Assembly: GCA_963729995.1 (NCBI GenBank)
Contig: CAVSPF010000005.1
Location: 35,985-99,984, forward strand
Origin: VRUE01 sp963729995
Lineage (GTDB): Bacteria > Actinomycetota > Thermoleophilia > Solirubrobacterales > 70-9
Length of the DNA: 64,000 nucleotides
Direction: 5' to 3'
The stretch's first letter is position 1, and each line of letters starts with the position of its first letter. This document shows, piece by piece, positions 41,905-50,294 of the stretch. The notes beneath the pieces are model-generated. The model had not been told where the DNA came from. It saw only the letters and a program-made list of their open reading frames with translations, and searched no databases. Made by a program: the position numbers and the translations under genes.

Positions 41905-42354
41905 TCAGGGCGCGTCGCTACCCGCCGCCCGAGGCGGGACTCGCTTGTCCGCATCCATCCGCTCCTTGAAGTCGCGCCAGCGCCGCTTGGCAATTTCGAT
42001 CTCCGCCTTTGGAACCGCGCCGGTCGTCTTGCGGATCATGTGCAGCAGGACGAACAGATTGCCCGATCGTTGGTAGAGGATGCGGTAGTGCGCCCGCCCG
42101 TAATGGCAGCGAAGCTCGCGCAGCGGCCCGTAGATCTGCGACGTGTGGGGAAACGGCAACGGCGGGTCGTCGTTGGCGAGTCCGTTCAGCCGGTCGATCT
42201 GAAGGTCCATCGTCATCCGCTTGGTGGCTGCCGCTTCAACCTCGCGTGCGCTCGGATTCTTCTTCCGCGGCTCGACCGGGAACTCGCGGTCGAGGAACTC
42301 CGTGACGGGTTCGGCGCCGCTGGCGGCTCGGTAATAGATGGCCTGCGTAGCCAC
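41905..42354 (-). CDS. HigB/RelE-like toxin (phage-derived Gp49-like)
   Basis: 149 residues. Core: YYRAASGAEPVTEFLDR, then LREIRC-type LRELRCHYGRAHYRILYQRS, then LFVLLHMIRKTTGAVPKAE, the hallmark strand-strand-helix and HxFxKKT-like segment of RelE-superfamily mRNA interferases. A basic insert (VEPRKKNPSAREVEAAATKR) enlarges the first loop. GTG start. Confidence 0.8.
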   Translation of the reverse strand: MATQAIYYRAASGAEPVTEFLDREFPVEPRKKNPSAREVEAAATKRMTMDLQIDRLNGLANDDPPLPFPHTSQIYGPLRELRCHYGRAHYRILYQRSGNLFVLLHMIRKTTGAVPKAEIEIAKRRWRDFKERMDADKRVPPRAAGSDAP

Positions 42355-42400
42355 GAGCCGACACTATCCACGGTCGCCGACAGCGAATCGCCAACCCCAC

Positions 42401-42433
42401 GCGGCTGTGGCGGAGCTGGTAGACGCGCAGCGA
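42401..42433 (+). pseudogene. 5' fragment of a tRNA-Leu gene
   Basis: About 33 nt matching a bacterial tRNA-Leu 5' end: an acceptor strand, then GTGGCGGAGCTGGTAGACGC and the D-arm closure. No anticodon arm, long variable arm or T arm follows. Such a cut tRNA end is a typical scar of integration or excision and lies beside the toxin-antitoxin module. Confidence 0.55.
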
Positions 42434-42585
42434 ACCCCCGGGCCCGAACTCCAAGACGACGCCGTCGAGCGCCAGCTGGCGCAGCTCGCAACGTAGGAAG
42501 AACGGCGGAGAGTGCGCGTTTCGCTTGCGGGCTGCTGGCGATCGTCCGATGCGGCTGGGAGAGTGGCCCTGGAGGGACTCCCGCG

Positions 42586-42840
42586 ATGACGATGCCGTTG
42601 GCGATATCCCTGTTCGCCTGGATCGGGTTGCTGCCGGGCCTGGTGGTTGCGCTGCGGCTGCGCAGGGCGGCCGCCTCAGGCCCCGCCGCGCAGGCGCCCG
42701 CCGCGATGGTTGGAAATTCGGCCCACTCGTGCCAGCGGGGCCGGGTCAGGCGCGTTCCCTGTGAGGCGACCCATGTCGACTCACGACGCGCTAGAGACAG
42801 AATCGGCCACGCTTCGGGGGGACGCTCGAAGCGGCACTGA
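42586..42840 (+). CDS. Possible small membrane peptide
   Basis: 84 codons from an ATG with GGAGGG 11 bases upstream. One membrane segment (LAISLFAWIGLLPGLVVALRL), then an Ala/Arg-rich tail overlapping the start of the next gene by 68 bp in another frame. No family recognised; it may be a leader or a degraded gene. Confidence 0.3.
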   Translation: MTMPLAISLFAWIGLLPGLVVALRLRRAAASGPAAQAPAAMVGNSAHSCQRGRVRRVPCEATHVDSRRARDRIGHASGGRSKRH

Positions 42841-44374
42841 GCCGTCCGGCTCGGTCGAGTCGGCACGGGCCGCCGCCACTCGGCGCCCGGAACGGTTTCC
42901 GGGACTGAGAGCGGCGCCGCGCCGGCCCGCTGCCGCCGACCCGGTCGCCAAGGACGATTCGACAGCGTCCTCGGCCTCTCGCGATGCCGACTCGACCGCG
43001 GCCTCAGCCTCCCGCGACGCCGTCTACCGCAGGCTGCTTGCCGCTGCCGACCTGATCGCCGCGACGGCCGCGTTCGTCCTGGCCATCCCGGTCCTCGGTC
43101 ACGACTCGCTTGGACTCGGGGCGGTGGTCGTGATCGCGATGGTCATCCCCGTCTGCAAGCTGGCGGGCCTCTACGACCGCGACCATCACCTGCTTCGCAA
43201 GACGACGCTCGACGAGGCCCCGACGCTGTTCTACGTGGCCACCCTCTACACCCTGCTGGCGTTCTTGGCCGGCGAGAACATCGTCGACGGGACCTTCGGC
43301 CGCTACCAGGCACTGGCCTTCTGGGGGCTCATGTTCGTCTTGATGCTGGCGATGCGCACCCTGGCCAGGTGCTTGGCGGGTGCGCTGGTGGACGACGAGC
43401 GGTGCGTGATCCTCGGCAATGCAGACGCGGCCCACTGGCTCTCCACCAAGTTGGAGCGCAGCCTGGGGAAAAAGGTGCGGGTGGTGGGCCGCATCCCGCT
43501 CAGCTCCGACGACATGAGCCGCAACGAGCTGCCGCTGCTGGGCCGCTTCGACGCGCTCGAGCATCTGCTCGCCGAGCACAGCGTGGACCGGGCGCTGATC
43601 GCGCCCGGACGCGGCGAGAGCGACCTCCGCCTGCTCGACGCGATCCGGGTCGTCAAGCGCCTCGGCGTGCGCGTCAGCGTCCTGCCGCGGCTCTTCGAGG
43701 TGGTGGGTTCGGCCTACGAGTTCGATGAAGTCGAGGGCGCGACGCTGCTGGGAGTGCGCCGCCACGGCCTCTCTCGATCCTCGTGGATGATCAAGCGCAG
43801 CTTCGACCTCGCCGGCACCCTGCTCGGCTTGCTGCTTATCGCTCCCCTTCTGGCGATGATCGCCATCGCGATCAAGCTCGACTCGCGCGGCCCGGTCTTC
43901 TTCCGCCAGCGCCGGGTCGGCCGCGACGACCGGGTCTTCGAGATCTACAAGTTCCGCACCATGGCCGACGGCGCCGACGCCCAGCGCGCGGCGCTCGCCA
44001 ACCGCAACGAGGCCGGTGGAGGCCTCTTCAAGATCGAGGACGACCCGCGGATCACTCGCGTCGGCCGGTTCCTGCGGCACACCTCGCTGGACGAGCTTCC
44101 CCAGCTGCTGAACGTCCTCCGCGGCGACATGTCCTTGGTCGGCCCCCGCCCCCTCGTGGTCAACGAGGACTGTCTGATCGAGGGCCATCAGCGCCAGCGG
44201 CTCCTGGTGCCCCCCGGCGTCACCGGCCTCTGGCAGATCTTCGGCTCCGCCCGCATCCCGCTGAACGAGATGGTCAAGATCGACTACCTCTACGGCGCCA
44301 ACTGGTCCCTCTGGCTGGACATGAAGATCCTCCTGCGGACGGTGCCGTTCGTCCTGGGGCAGAGGGGCCTCTAG
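42773..44374 (+). CDS. Polyprenyl glycosylphosphotransferase (initiating sugar transferase)
   Basis: 533 residues from ATG 42773. A disordered N-terminus, four or five membrane segments (about 85-200), a Rossmann-like CoA-binding domain (CVILGNADAAHWLS) and the C-terminal bacterial sugar transferase: IKRSFDLAGTLLGLLLIAP, FFRQRRVGRDDRVFEIYKFR, DDPRITRVGRFLRHTSLDEL, LRGDMSLVGPRPL and PPGVTGLWQ. It puts the first sugar-1-phosphate on undecaprenyl phosphate and opens the exopolysaccharide cluster. Confidence 0.93.
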   Translation: MSTHDALETESATLRGDARSGTEPSGSVESARAAATRRPERFPGLRAAPRRPAAADPVAKDDSTASSASRDADSTAASASRDAVYRRLLAAADLIAATAAFVLAIPVLGHDSLGLGAVVVIAMVIPVCKLAGLYDRDHHLLRKTTLDEAPTLFYVATLYTLLAFLAGENIVDGTFGRYQALAFWGLMFVLMLAMRTLARCLAGALVDDERCVILGNADAAHWLSTKLERSLGKKVRVVGRIPLSSDDMSRNELPLLGRFDALEHLLAEHSVDRALIAPGRGESDLRLLDAIRVVKRLGVRVSVLPRLFEVVGSAYEFDEVEGATLLGVRRHGLSRSSWMIKRSFDLAGTLLGLLLIAPLLAMIAIAIKLDSRGPVFFRQRRVGRDDRVFEIYKFRTMADGADAQRAALANRNEAGGGLFKIEDDPRITRVGRFLRHTSLDELPQLLNVLRGDMSLVGPRPLVVNEDCLIEGHQRQRLLVPPGVTGLWQIFGSARIPLNEMVKIDYLYGANWSLWLDMKILLRTVPFVLGQRGL

Positions 44375-44506
44375 GTCTATGGCAGAACGAAAGCCAGTCG
44401 CGGTCTGTGCCACTGTTGACGCGCGGCAGCCGTTGCCACCCGCTCGGATGTCACACCCCAGCTCGGCCTTCCAACATGGCGATCTGCGAGCTACGTCATC
44501 ACGACA

Positions 44507-45340
44507 GTGGTGTGTCATGCGAAGAGCGGCAAGCCGCGCAGCGCCCGATCGGAGCGACTCCTGACGCGCCTGGACATCGCGCCAGCCCTCGGTGTCGACT
44601 GTTTCGCGGGCGATCTCGACATCGCGGCCACCGCAGTCGTAGAGCGCGCACTATCGGGGGACGGCGGGTACGCCTGCCTGGGCAACGTCCACTCACTCGT
44701 GTCCGGTGTGCACGATCCCGCGCTGCGTCGCGCACTCGACGATGCGTGGGCCGTGTTCCCGGATGGCGCTCCTATTGCCTGGCTGCAGCGTCGCGAAGGC
44801 GCCGGTAGTGCGGCCCGCGTAGCCGGGCCAGACCTCATGGCGCGGGTGTTCGATGTCGGTCAAGCGGACGGGCTCCGCCACTACCTCTACGGCTCGACGG
44901 CTCCCGTGCTCGAGGGTATGACTCGCCGACTGGGCGACTCGTTCCCGGATGCGACCATCTGCGGCATGGCCTTCGATGTCGATGCGCGCGGCATGGCCTT
45001 CGATGTCGATGCGCCCGAGGCTACACTCAGCGCAGAGGCCATCAAGTCGGCCAAACCGCAAGTCGTCTGGTGTGGCCTCGGAGTGCCCAAGCAGGAGCTG
45101 TGGATGCGGCGCCACGCGCCGAGCCTCGCCCCAGCGCTCGTGGTCGGGGTGGGCGCAGCCTTCGACTTTATTGCAGGCAACAAGCACCGCGCGCCGAAGG
45201 CGATGCAGAGGCTCGGCCTCGAGTGGCTCTACCGTCTCGCGGCGGAGCCCCGCCGGCTGAGTGGCCGCTACCTGCGGACGAACAGCGAGTTTCTCGCCCT
45301 TCTCGGCTGGGAGCTTCTGCAGCACCGGGGTGGCACGTGA
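44507..45340 (+). CDS. WecB/TagA/CpsF family glycosyltransferase
   Basis: 277 residues. Conserved: GYACLGNVHSLVSGVHDPAL, VFPDGAPIAWLQ, VAGPDLMARVF, LYGST, WCGLGVPKQELWM, GVGAAFDFIAGNKHRAPKAM and GLEWLYRLAAEPRRL. GT26-type enzymes add N-acetylmannosamine-like sugars to lipid-linked intermediates. A 27-bp tandem duplication gives GMAFDVDAR-GMAFDVDAP in the middle of the protein. The exact start is uncertain; GTG 44507 is the longest option. Its 3' 330 bp recur at 46746-47077. Confidence 0.85.
   Translation: MVCHAKSGKPRSARSERLLTRLDIAPALGVDCFAGDLDIAATAVVERALSGDGGYACLGNVHSLVSGVHDPALRRALDDAWAVFPDGAPIAWLQRREGAGSAARVAGPDLMARVFDVGQADGLRHYLYGSTAPVLEGMTRRLGDSFPDATICGMAFDVDARGMAFDVDAPEATLSAEAIKSAKPQVVWCGLGVPKQELWMRRHAPSLAPALVVGVGAAFDFIAGNKHRAPKAMQRLGLEWLYRLAAEPRRLSGRYLRTNSEFLALLGWELLQHRGGT
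44963..45016 (+). repeat. 27-bp in-frame tandem duplication
   Basis: GGCATGGCCTTCGATGTCGA and 7 more bases, twice in direct succession (44963-44989, 44990-45016; one mismatch), adding nine residues to the glycosyltransferase. Confidence 0.85.
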
Positions 45341-45373
45341 TTCGAGAAGCGGTGACCCCCGACCGAGCCTCAA
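45009..45373 (+). repeat. 365-bp direct repeat, copy 1
   Basis: Identical to 46746-47110. Covers the 3' part of the WecB-type gene, its stop, and the first 12 codons (45337-45373) of the GT4 gene that starts in copy 2. Confidence 0.92.
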
Positions 45374-45425
45374 AGGGGAGGGGATTGGGCCGTGCCCTGG
45401 CCCCGACCTCTCGAACCGTCTAAAA

Positions 45426-46307
45426 ATGACCCTCGCGAGAAGACTCGACCTAGCGGGCCTCCAGAAACCTCGACAGTACCTAGATCGACGACTGTGGGAC
45501 CTCGAGCGGTTCGGCCTGACGCCGAAAAAGATCGCACTCCGCTTTCACGGGTCACCGGCTCCGCCGGTGGTATTCACGTCAATCCCAAAGGCCGGCACCC
45601 ATCTAACGGAGCGCCTTCTGTGCCTCCATCCCCACTACTACCGGACGATCGTCTCCACGATCTCATCTCCCAAACTCCTAACTCAACACGCCGCGTCCTT
45701 GTCCAACGGCCAGCTTATCTGCGCGCATGTACAGTACTCCGACGCTGTTGACCGTATGCTTCGCGAACATGGGATCAAATTGATATTCAGCATCCGAGAC
45801 CCGCGCGATATCTTGGTCTCCCGAGCTCACTATATCTACAACTCTCGCGACCATTACCTTCATGACCTGGCCCTCCGTTATCCCAACCTATGTGATCGAA
45901 TAGCAGTCCTGATCGAAGGAGAGCCCAACTCACGACTGGTGCCATATCGCGAGGTTTTACGCGGCTTCGCCGGCTGGCTCTCGCGCGACGTCATCGTCGT
46001 CCGATTCGAGGACCTCATTGATCGGCACCGTCGACCACAAGTCGTCGCGGAAGTCTTTGAGGACCTCGGAGCCCCTGTCGATAGGTCTGAAAGTGAGAGG
46101 ATCGCCGCGTCGACCGCGTCCGCCGCGAGCCCGACCTTCAGACGCGGCAAGGCCGGAGAGTGGAGGCAAGTCTTCGACGAGCGAGTGCACAGGCTCTTCC
46201 ACGAAGCCGTTGGCGACATGCTCCCTGCGCTCGGTTACCAAGATGCGGACACTATGTGTATCGAGACACCGTCCCAGCCTACGGATAACCGTAGAGGAAA
46301 TCCGTAG
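45426..46307 (+). CDS. Sulfotransferase
   Basis: 293 residues. PAPS-binding 5'-phosphosulfate loop in VVFTSIPKAGTHLTERLL (about 53) and 3'-phosphate region in LIFSIRDPRDILVSRAHY (about 124), with DVIVVRFEDLI and the late FRRGKAGEWRQVF, all sulfotransferase hallmarks. It probably sulfates the polysaccharide or a lipid-linked precursor. It lies between the two 365-bp repeats, and its codon use is less GC-rich than its neighbours, both signs of separate acquisition. Confidence 0.85.
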   Translation: MTLARRLDLAGLQKPRQYLDRRLWDLERFGLTPKKIALRFHGSPAPPVVFTSIPKAGTHLTERLLCLHPHYYRTIVSTISSPKLLTQHAASLSNGQLICAHVQYSDAVDRMLREHGIKLIFSIRDPRDILVSRAHYIYNSRDHYLHDLALRYPNLCDRIAVLIEGEPNSRLVPYREVLRGFAGWLSRDVIVVRFEDLIDRHRRPQVVAEVFEDLGAPVDRSESERIAASTASAASPTFRRGKAGEWRQVFDERVHRLFHEAVGDMLPALGYQDADTMCIETPSQPTDNRRGNP

Positions 46308-46419
46308 CGGTACGGACCAGACCCTGAATCGGTCCACCTCGCATGCGACTCCTCAATATGTTCTGTTGGTTTGGTTGCCCGCGGCAAGAGACCTTTTGTC
46401 ATACTATGTCGACGCATGT

Positions 46420-46596
46420 CGAGATATCATTACTGGCCGTTGGGGCCGGCGTTTGATTTTCCATGCCGGTGTGATCCAGCGGGCACCGAAGTGGATCCAG
46501 AGAATAGGCTTGGAGGGGATGTACCGACTTATGTCAGAACCGCTCCGCTCTTGGCATCGCTATTTTTGCTTAATTCGCTCTACTGACACTTCTTAG
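46420..46596 (+). pseudogene. C-terminal remnant of a second WecB-type glycosyltransferase
   Basis: VIQRAPKWIQRIGLEGMYRL followed by MSEPLRSWHRYF matches the C-terminus of the family but differs from the neighbouring copies. GPAFDF, the segment that should precede it, is in another frame, so a frameshift and 5' truncation have inactivated it. Confidence 0.75.
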
Positions 46597-46745
46597 TGCC
46601 CAATTTATACGTTTGTGGTGTCCAGATCCGCAGACTACTACTACCATTGATCCAACAGATGGAACTCCGGGGTAGTAGTCGAGTCCCCTGAAGATCATGC
46701 AGAACTTCCAGAGGCACCTCAGGCAACTACCCGTTACGGCCTCCA

Positions 46746-47110
46746 ATGCGCCCGAGGCTACACTCAGCGCAGAGGCCATCAAGTCGGCCAAACCGCAAGT
46801 CGTCTGGTGTGGCCTCGGAGTGCCCAAGCAGGAGCTGTGGATGCGGCGCCACGCGCCGAGCCTCGCCCCAGCGCTCGTGGTCGGGGTGGGCGCAGCCTTC
46901 GACTTTATTGCAGGCAACAAGCACCGCGCGCCGAAGGCGATGCAGAGGCTCGGCCTCGAGTGGCTCTACCGTCTCGCGGCGGAGCCCCGCCGGCTGAGTG
47001 GCCGCTACCTGCGGACGAACAGCGAGTTTCTCGCCCTTCTCGGCTGGGAGCTTCTGCAGCACCGGGGTGGCACGTGATTCGAGAAGCGGTGACCCCCGAC
47101 CGAGCCTCAA
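46746..47110 (+). repeat. 365-bp direct repeat, copy 2
   Basis: Identical to 45009-45373; includes a truncated 3' copy of the WecB-type gene (coding to 47077) and the start of the GT4 gene. Upstream of 46746 the sequence is unrelated, so the WecB copy lacks its N-terminal domain and is a pseudogene. Confidence 0.92.
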
Positions 47111-48321
47111 GGAAGGAGAGGATCGCGGACCTGCGTGTCGCATTCGTGCACAACCTATACCGCTCCGCGCAGCCCAGTGGCGAGAACATGGCCGTCAAGC
47201 TCGAGGTCGAGCTTGTCCGCGATGCCAGCTGTGAAGTGTTCCTCTACGAGCGCTCCAGTGACGAGATCGCCGCATTCTCGCCGGCGAAGAAAGCAGCACT
47301 TCCGGCCCGCGTCGTCTGGTCGCGAGAAGACCAAACCCGCCTCGGTGCTTTCCTCGACCAGACGCGCCCAGATGTCGTCCACGTCCACAATACCTTTCCG
47401 CTCATCAGCCCCGCGGCCATCCGCGTCGCTGCCGCGCGCGGGCTTCCGGTCGTCGCGACGCTCCACAACTTTCGCACTCTGTGCGTCAACTCTCATTTGT
47501 TCCGAGACGGGCAACCATGCGAAATCTGCGTCGGACGCAGCCCGTGGCCTGGCGTCGTACACCGCTGTTACCGCGGGTCGTTCGCGGCGAGCGTGCCGAT
47601 CGCCACTTCGATCGCCCTTCATCGGCTGCGCGGCACATGGTCGCGGGACGTCGCGAGGTTCATCGCCCTCTCGCGCTTCGCTCGGGAGCGCTTCGTGGCG
47701 GGCGGGCTGTCGGAGGAGCGCATCGACGTGCTCCCCAACTTCGTCGCCCGGCCGCGCGTGCCTCGCAGCGGGCTGGGTGAGTACTTCCTATATCTCGGGA
47801 GGATCGATTTCGAGAAGGGGCTCGATCTCCTGGCGTCCGCATGGTCGAGCGAGATGGGTCGCCTGCTCGTCGTGGGAGACGGTCCGAGCCGGGCGAGTAT
47901 TGAATCCACCATTCGACGTCACGGTGACTCCGTGACATTTCTGGGGAGCCAGCCTCACGACCGGAGCATGGAGATCCTCGCCAAGGCCCGCGCGCTGATC
48001 ATGCCGTCACGGGTCTACGAGGGCTGTCCCGTGGCACTCGCCGAGGCCTACGCGCGCAGCGTGCCGGTCATCGGCCCGCGACACGGCGCGTTCGTGGAGT
48101 ACATCGAGGACGACGAGACAGGGCGGCTGTTCAATCCAGGGGACCCCGTGCATCTGGGCGAGTGCATCCGCGCGCTTCAGAGTTCGCAGACGGCTGCGCG
48201 GATGGGCGAGAAGGCTCACGGGCTGTTTGAGCAAACGTTTACCCCAGAACGGCACCGCGCACGGCTACTCGAGATCTACCGTCGCGTCTCGGCGGACGGG
48301 CAACGCGCCCCAGCGCGGTGA
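47074..48321 (+). CDS. Family 4 glycosyltransferase
   Basis: 415 residues. GT-B fold: N-terminal LRVAFVHNLYRSAQPSGENM, VHVHNTFPLISPAAI, THNF-type TLHNFRTLCVN and CEICVGRSPW; C-terminal YLGRIDFEKGLDLLASAW, LLVVGDGPS, FLGSQPHD and the EX7E motif in PSRVYEGCPVALAEAYA. A retaining sugar transferase of the exopolysaccharide pathway. The GTG overlaps the WecB stop (GTGA), the ancestral coupling also preserved in copy 1. Confidence 0.9.
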   Translation: MIREAVTPDRASRKERIADLRVAFVHNLYRSAQPSGENMAVKLEVELVRDASCEVFLYERSSDEIAAFSPAKKAALPARVVWSREDQTRLGAFLDQTRPDVVHVHNTFPLISPAAIRVAAARGLPVVATLHNFRTLCVNSHLFRDGQPCEICVGRSPWPGVVHRCYRGSFAASVPIATSIALHRLRGTWSRDVARFIALSRFARERFVAGGLSEERIDVLPNFVARPRVPRSGLGEYFLYLGRIDFEKGLDLLASAWSSEMGRLLVVGDGPSRASIESTIRRHGDSVTFLGSQPHDRSMEILAKARALIMPSRVYEGCPVALAEAYARSVPVIGPRHGAFVEYIEDDETGRLFNPGDPVHLGECIRALQSSQTAARMGEKAHGLFEQTFTPERHRARLLEIYRRVSADGQRAPAR

Positions 48322-48343
48322 CGGATGTGGTCGGGCGTGCAGC

Positions 48344-48379
48344 GTCGTGAGCGAACTTGGCGCGGTTCTTCGCCTGCGG
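48344..48379 (+). repeat. 36-bp direct repeat, copy 1
   Basis: Matches 50852-50887 with one mismatch (begins GTCGTGAGCGAACTTGGCGC). The two copies bracket the beta-helix gene. Confidence 0.7.
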
Positions 48380-50212
48380 TCAGCAGACGGACGAGAACCC
48401 TGAGTCGAGGTCGTTGTCGGCCTCAAGCCACTGTTCTGTGGTGATGTACGCCCAGCCGCCGGTCGAGCTGCTCCAAACGAACGGGCGCGCCTGACAACCG
48501 AGGTAGTAAGTATTGTGCCAGAAGCGATTGCCCTTGCTCGTGTAGTAGCTTGGGTCACCGATGGTCTCGATAAGTCCGGTAACGCCGCGACCGCGCCTCG
48601 CCGTGATCATGTTGTCGTGCACCAAGAAGTTAGTGAGGTTGGGAGACGCGGTGGGCCGCGGGCGCTGCGTGCCGCCGATCCCGTTGAAGTTGTCCACGAG
48701 CACGTTGCCGTACACCGAGACGTCCGCCGAGTTTTCGTTCAGAATCCCCGCTCCGAGCAGCCAGACCGGTTCCGAGACAAAGAAACCGTTCCCGCGGATC
48801 CAGTTGTTTCGGACCACTGCATCGGAGCTGGCCTCCACTATCACACCCTCGGCGTCGTTGTCGTTGACCCGGTTCTTCTCGATGAGGACGTCGGTTGTCC
48901 CCGTGTCAGTCCAGATCCCCGAGCCGTAGTTATCGTGGATGTAGTTTTCGCGGATCGTGAGGTGCGTGGTGAGACACCACTTCATCCCGCCCGCTTCCCA
49001 GCCGGGCGCATAGCCCGCGTAGTTGTTGAACGCGACCTCGTTGCCTTCTACCAGATCGTTGACGCGGGTTTCCCCTCCGCTCGCGATGCCGATCTGGCCG
49101 TTGTCGTGCACGTAGTTGTTTCGCACGACGCCGTCGCGATCGACCAAGATACCAGTCCCGTGATTAAGGCGAACGTCGTTGCCCTGGACCGTCCAACTCC
49201 AGTCGTTGCCCTGGATGCCGTTCCCGGCGAACTTTTCGATCGTCAGTCCGCTGACTAGGCCTCCACCGTGACCTTCGCGGCCGCGGCCGATGAGGGCCGT
49301 TGGGGTGACCGCCGCTTCGACCGTGTGCGTTCTTGGATTGTCCGCGATGAATATGGTGTCTTTCGGGTAGTCGAAGTAGAACTCGCCGTGACCGAGCTCG
49401 GCGAGGCTCATCACGCGTCGCAGTGGGCGGTCGTCGAAGTACACGTCGTCGGGTCGGCGGCAGCCGGGGTATTCCGGCTTGCACCTTCCGGGGCCGACCG
49501 CCCCTTCCTGCGTCTGTCCGGTCGCCGCCCAGAACGGGCCCGACTGCGTAAATTGGTCGATAATCCGCGCCCCACTCAACGTTGCTCCCGGTTCGCCAAT
49601 GAGGCTGTCTTCGGGCTTGAGGTAAATGGGTGCCGGGAGCCGATAGATCCCCGAAGCGAGGCAAAAGGTCGTACCCGGCGGGCGTGCAGCGACCTGGTTC
49701 GGGAGTTCCGCATCGGGATGGAGTTCCACGGACATCGGGGTGGTCGTGCAGCTGCTCCGCGCCGGATCAGGAGCAGGGTCGGAAGTAGGGTTCGACACAG
49801 GGTCGGAGGCAGGGTTATGAGCAGGGTCTGGAGCAGGGCTCGGGTCGGTAACGATCACCAGAGTCGCGCGTTTGGCGGTGCGCGAGCGGCCCCATCTGAG
49901 GTGTCGTGTACCTCGCGCGTGACTACGCGGGCGGGGCGGAAGAAGAGGAACGCGGACATGTAACAAGCCGCGTACCGCCTTCCTGCGGACGAGACTGAGC
50001 CTGAGAGGGCGTCGGTAGTTGTGTGCGCGCAGATAGGCCGCGCGTATCTCAGTGGGCTGTAGTCCACGCAACCTAAAGAAGAGAGTCCCCCGCTCGTGCT
50101 TAGTGGGCCTGAACGAGTATTTTGCTGCGTGGGCGGCACCCATTGGCGAGAGCAGGCATCCAAGCGCAACCGCTACAGCAAGAAGCGTGGGACGTGGCCC
50201 GATTCGTATCAT
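48380..50212 (-). CDS. Secreted right-handed parallel beta-helix protein
   Basis: 610 residues. Signal peptide (ending GAAHAAKYS), a basic region, a low-complexity Asp-Pro linker (DPAHNPASDPVSNPTSDPAP) and a pectate-lyase-like beta-helix from about 200: repeated N-rich rungs such as GNGIQGNDWSWTVQGNDVRL, VRNNYVHDNGQIGI, IRENYIHDNYGSGI, VRNNWIRGNGF. Such proteins bind or cleave polysaccharides; in this cluster it may trim or process the polymer. A Cys-ending C-terminus (FSSVC) closes it. Confidence 0.85.
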   Translation of the reverse strand: MIRIGPRPTLLAVAVALGCLLSPMGAAHAAKYSFRPTKHERGTLFFRLRGLQPTEIRAAYLRAHNYRRPLRLSLVRRKAVRGLLHVRVPLLPPRPRSHARGTRHLRWGRSRTAKRATLVIVTDPSPAPDPAHNPASDPVSNPTSDPAPDPARSSCTTTPMSVELHPDAELPNQVAARPPGTTFCLASGIYRLPAPIYLKPEDSLIGEPGATLSGARIIDQFTQSGPFWAATGQTQEGAVGPGRCKPEYPGCRRPDDVYFDDRPLRRVMSLAELGHGEFYFDYPKDTIFIADNPRTHTVEAAVTPTALIGRGREGHGGGLVSGLTIEKFAGNGIQGNDWSWTVQGNDVRLNHGTGILVDRDGVVRNNYVHDNGQIGIASGGETRVNDLVEGNEVAFNNYAGYAPGWEAGGMKWCLTTHLTIRENYIHDNYGSGIWTDTGTTDVLIEKNRVNDNDAEGVIVEASSDAVVRNNWIRGNGFFVSEPVWLLGAGILNENSADVSVYGNVLVDNFNGIGGTQRPRPTASPNLTNFLVHDNMITARRGRGVTGLIETIGDPSYYTSKGNRFWHNTYYLGCQARPFVWSSSTGGWAYITTEQWLEADNDLDSGFSSVC

Positions 50213-50276
50213 CCGATCTATTGTCGACAGGAGCGACCAGACCCTTGACTGCCTAATAGTGCTTTGTTAGCTCAAC

Positions 50277-50294
50277 GGTAGGGTTCGCCCTACC
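50277..50294. promoter_or_regulatory. UUCG-capped hairpin
   Basis: GGTAGGG-TTCG-CCCTACC, a perfect 7-bp stem with the very stable UUCG loop, 65 bp upstream of the beta-helix gene. It may end transcription arriving from the right. No T-run. Confidence 0.4.

Noticed and set aside
50265..50294. tRNA-like D-arm (TTAGCTCAACGGTAGGG)
   Set aside because: No anticodon or T arm follows; the sequence folds as a simple UUCG hairpin, so the match is probably chance.
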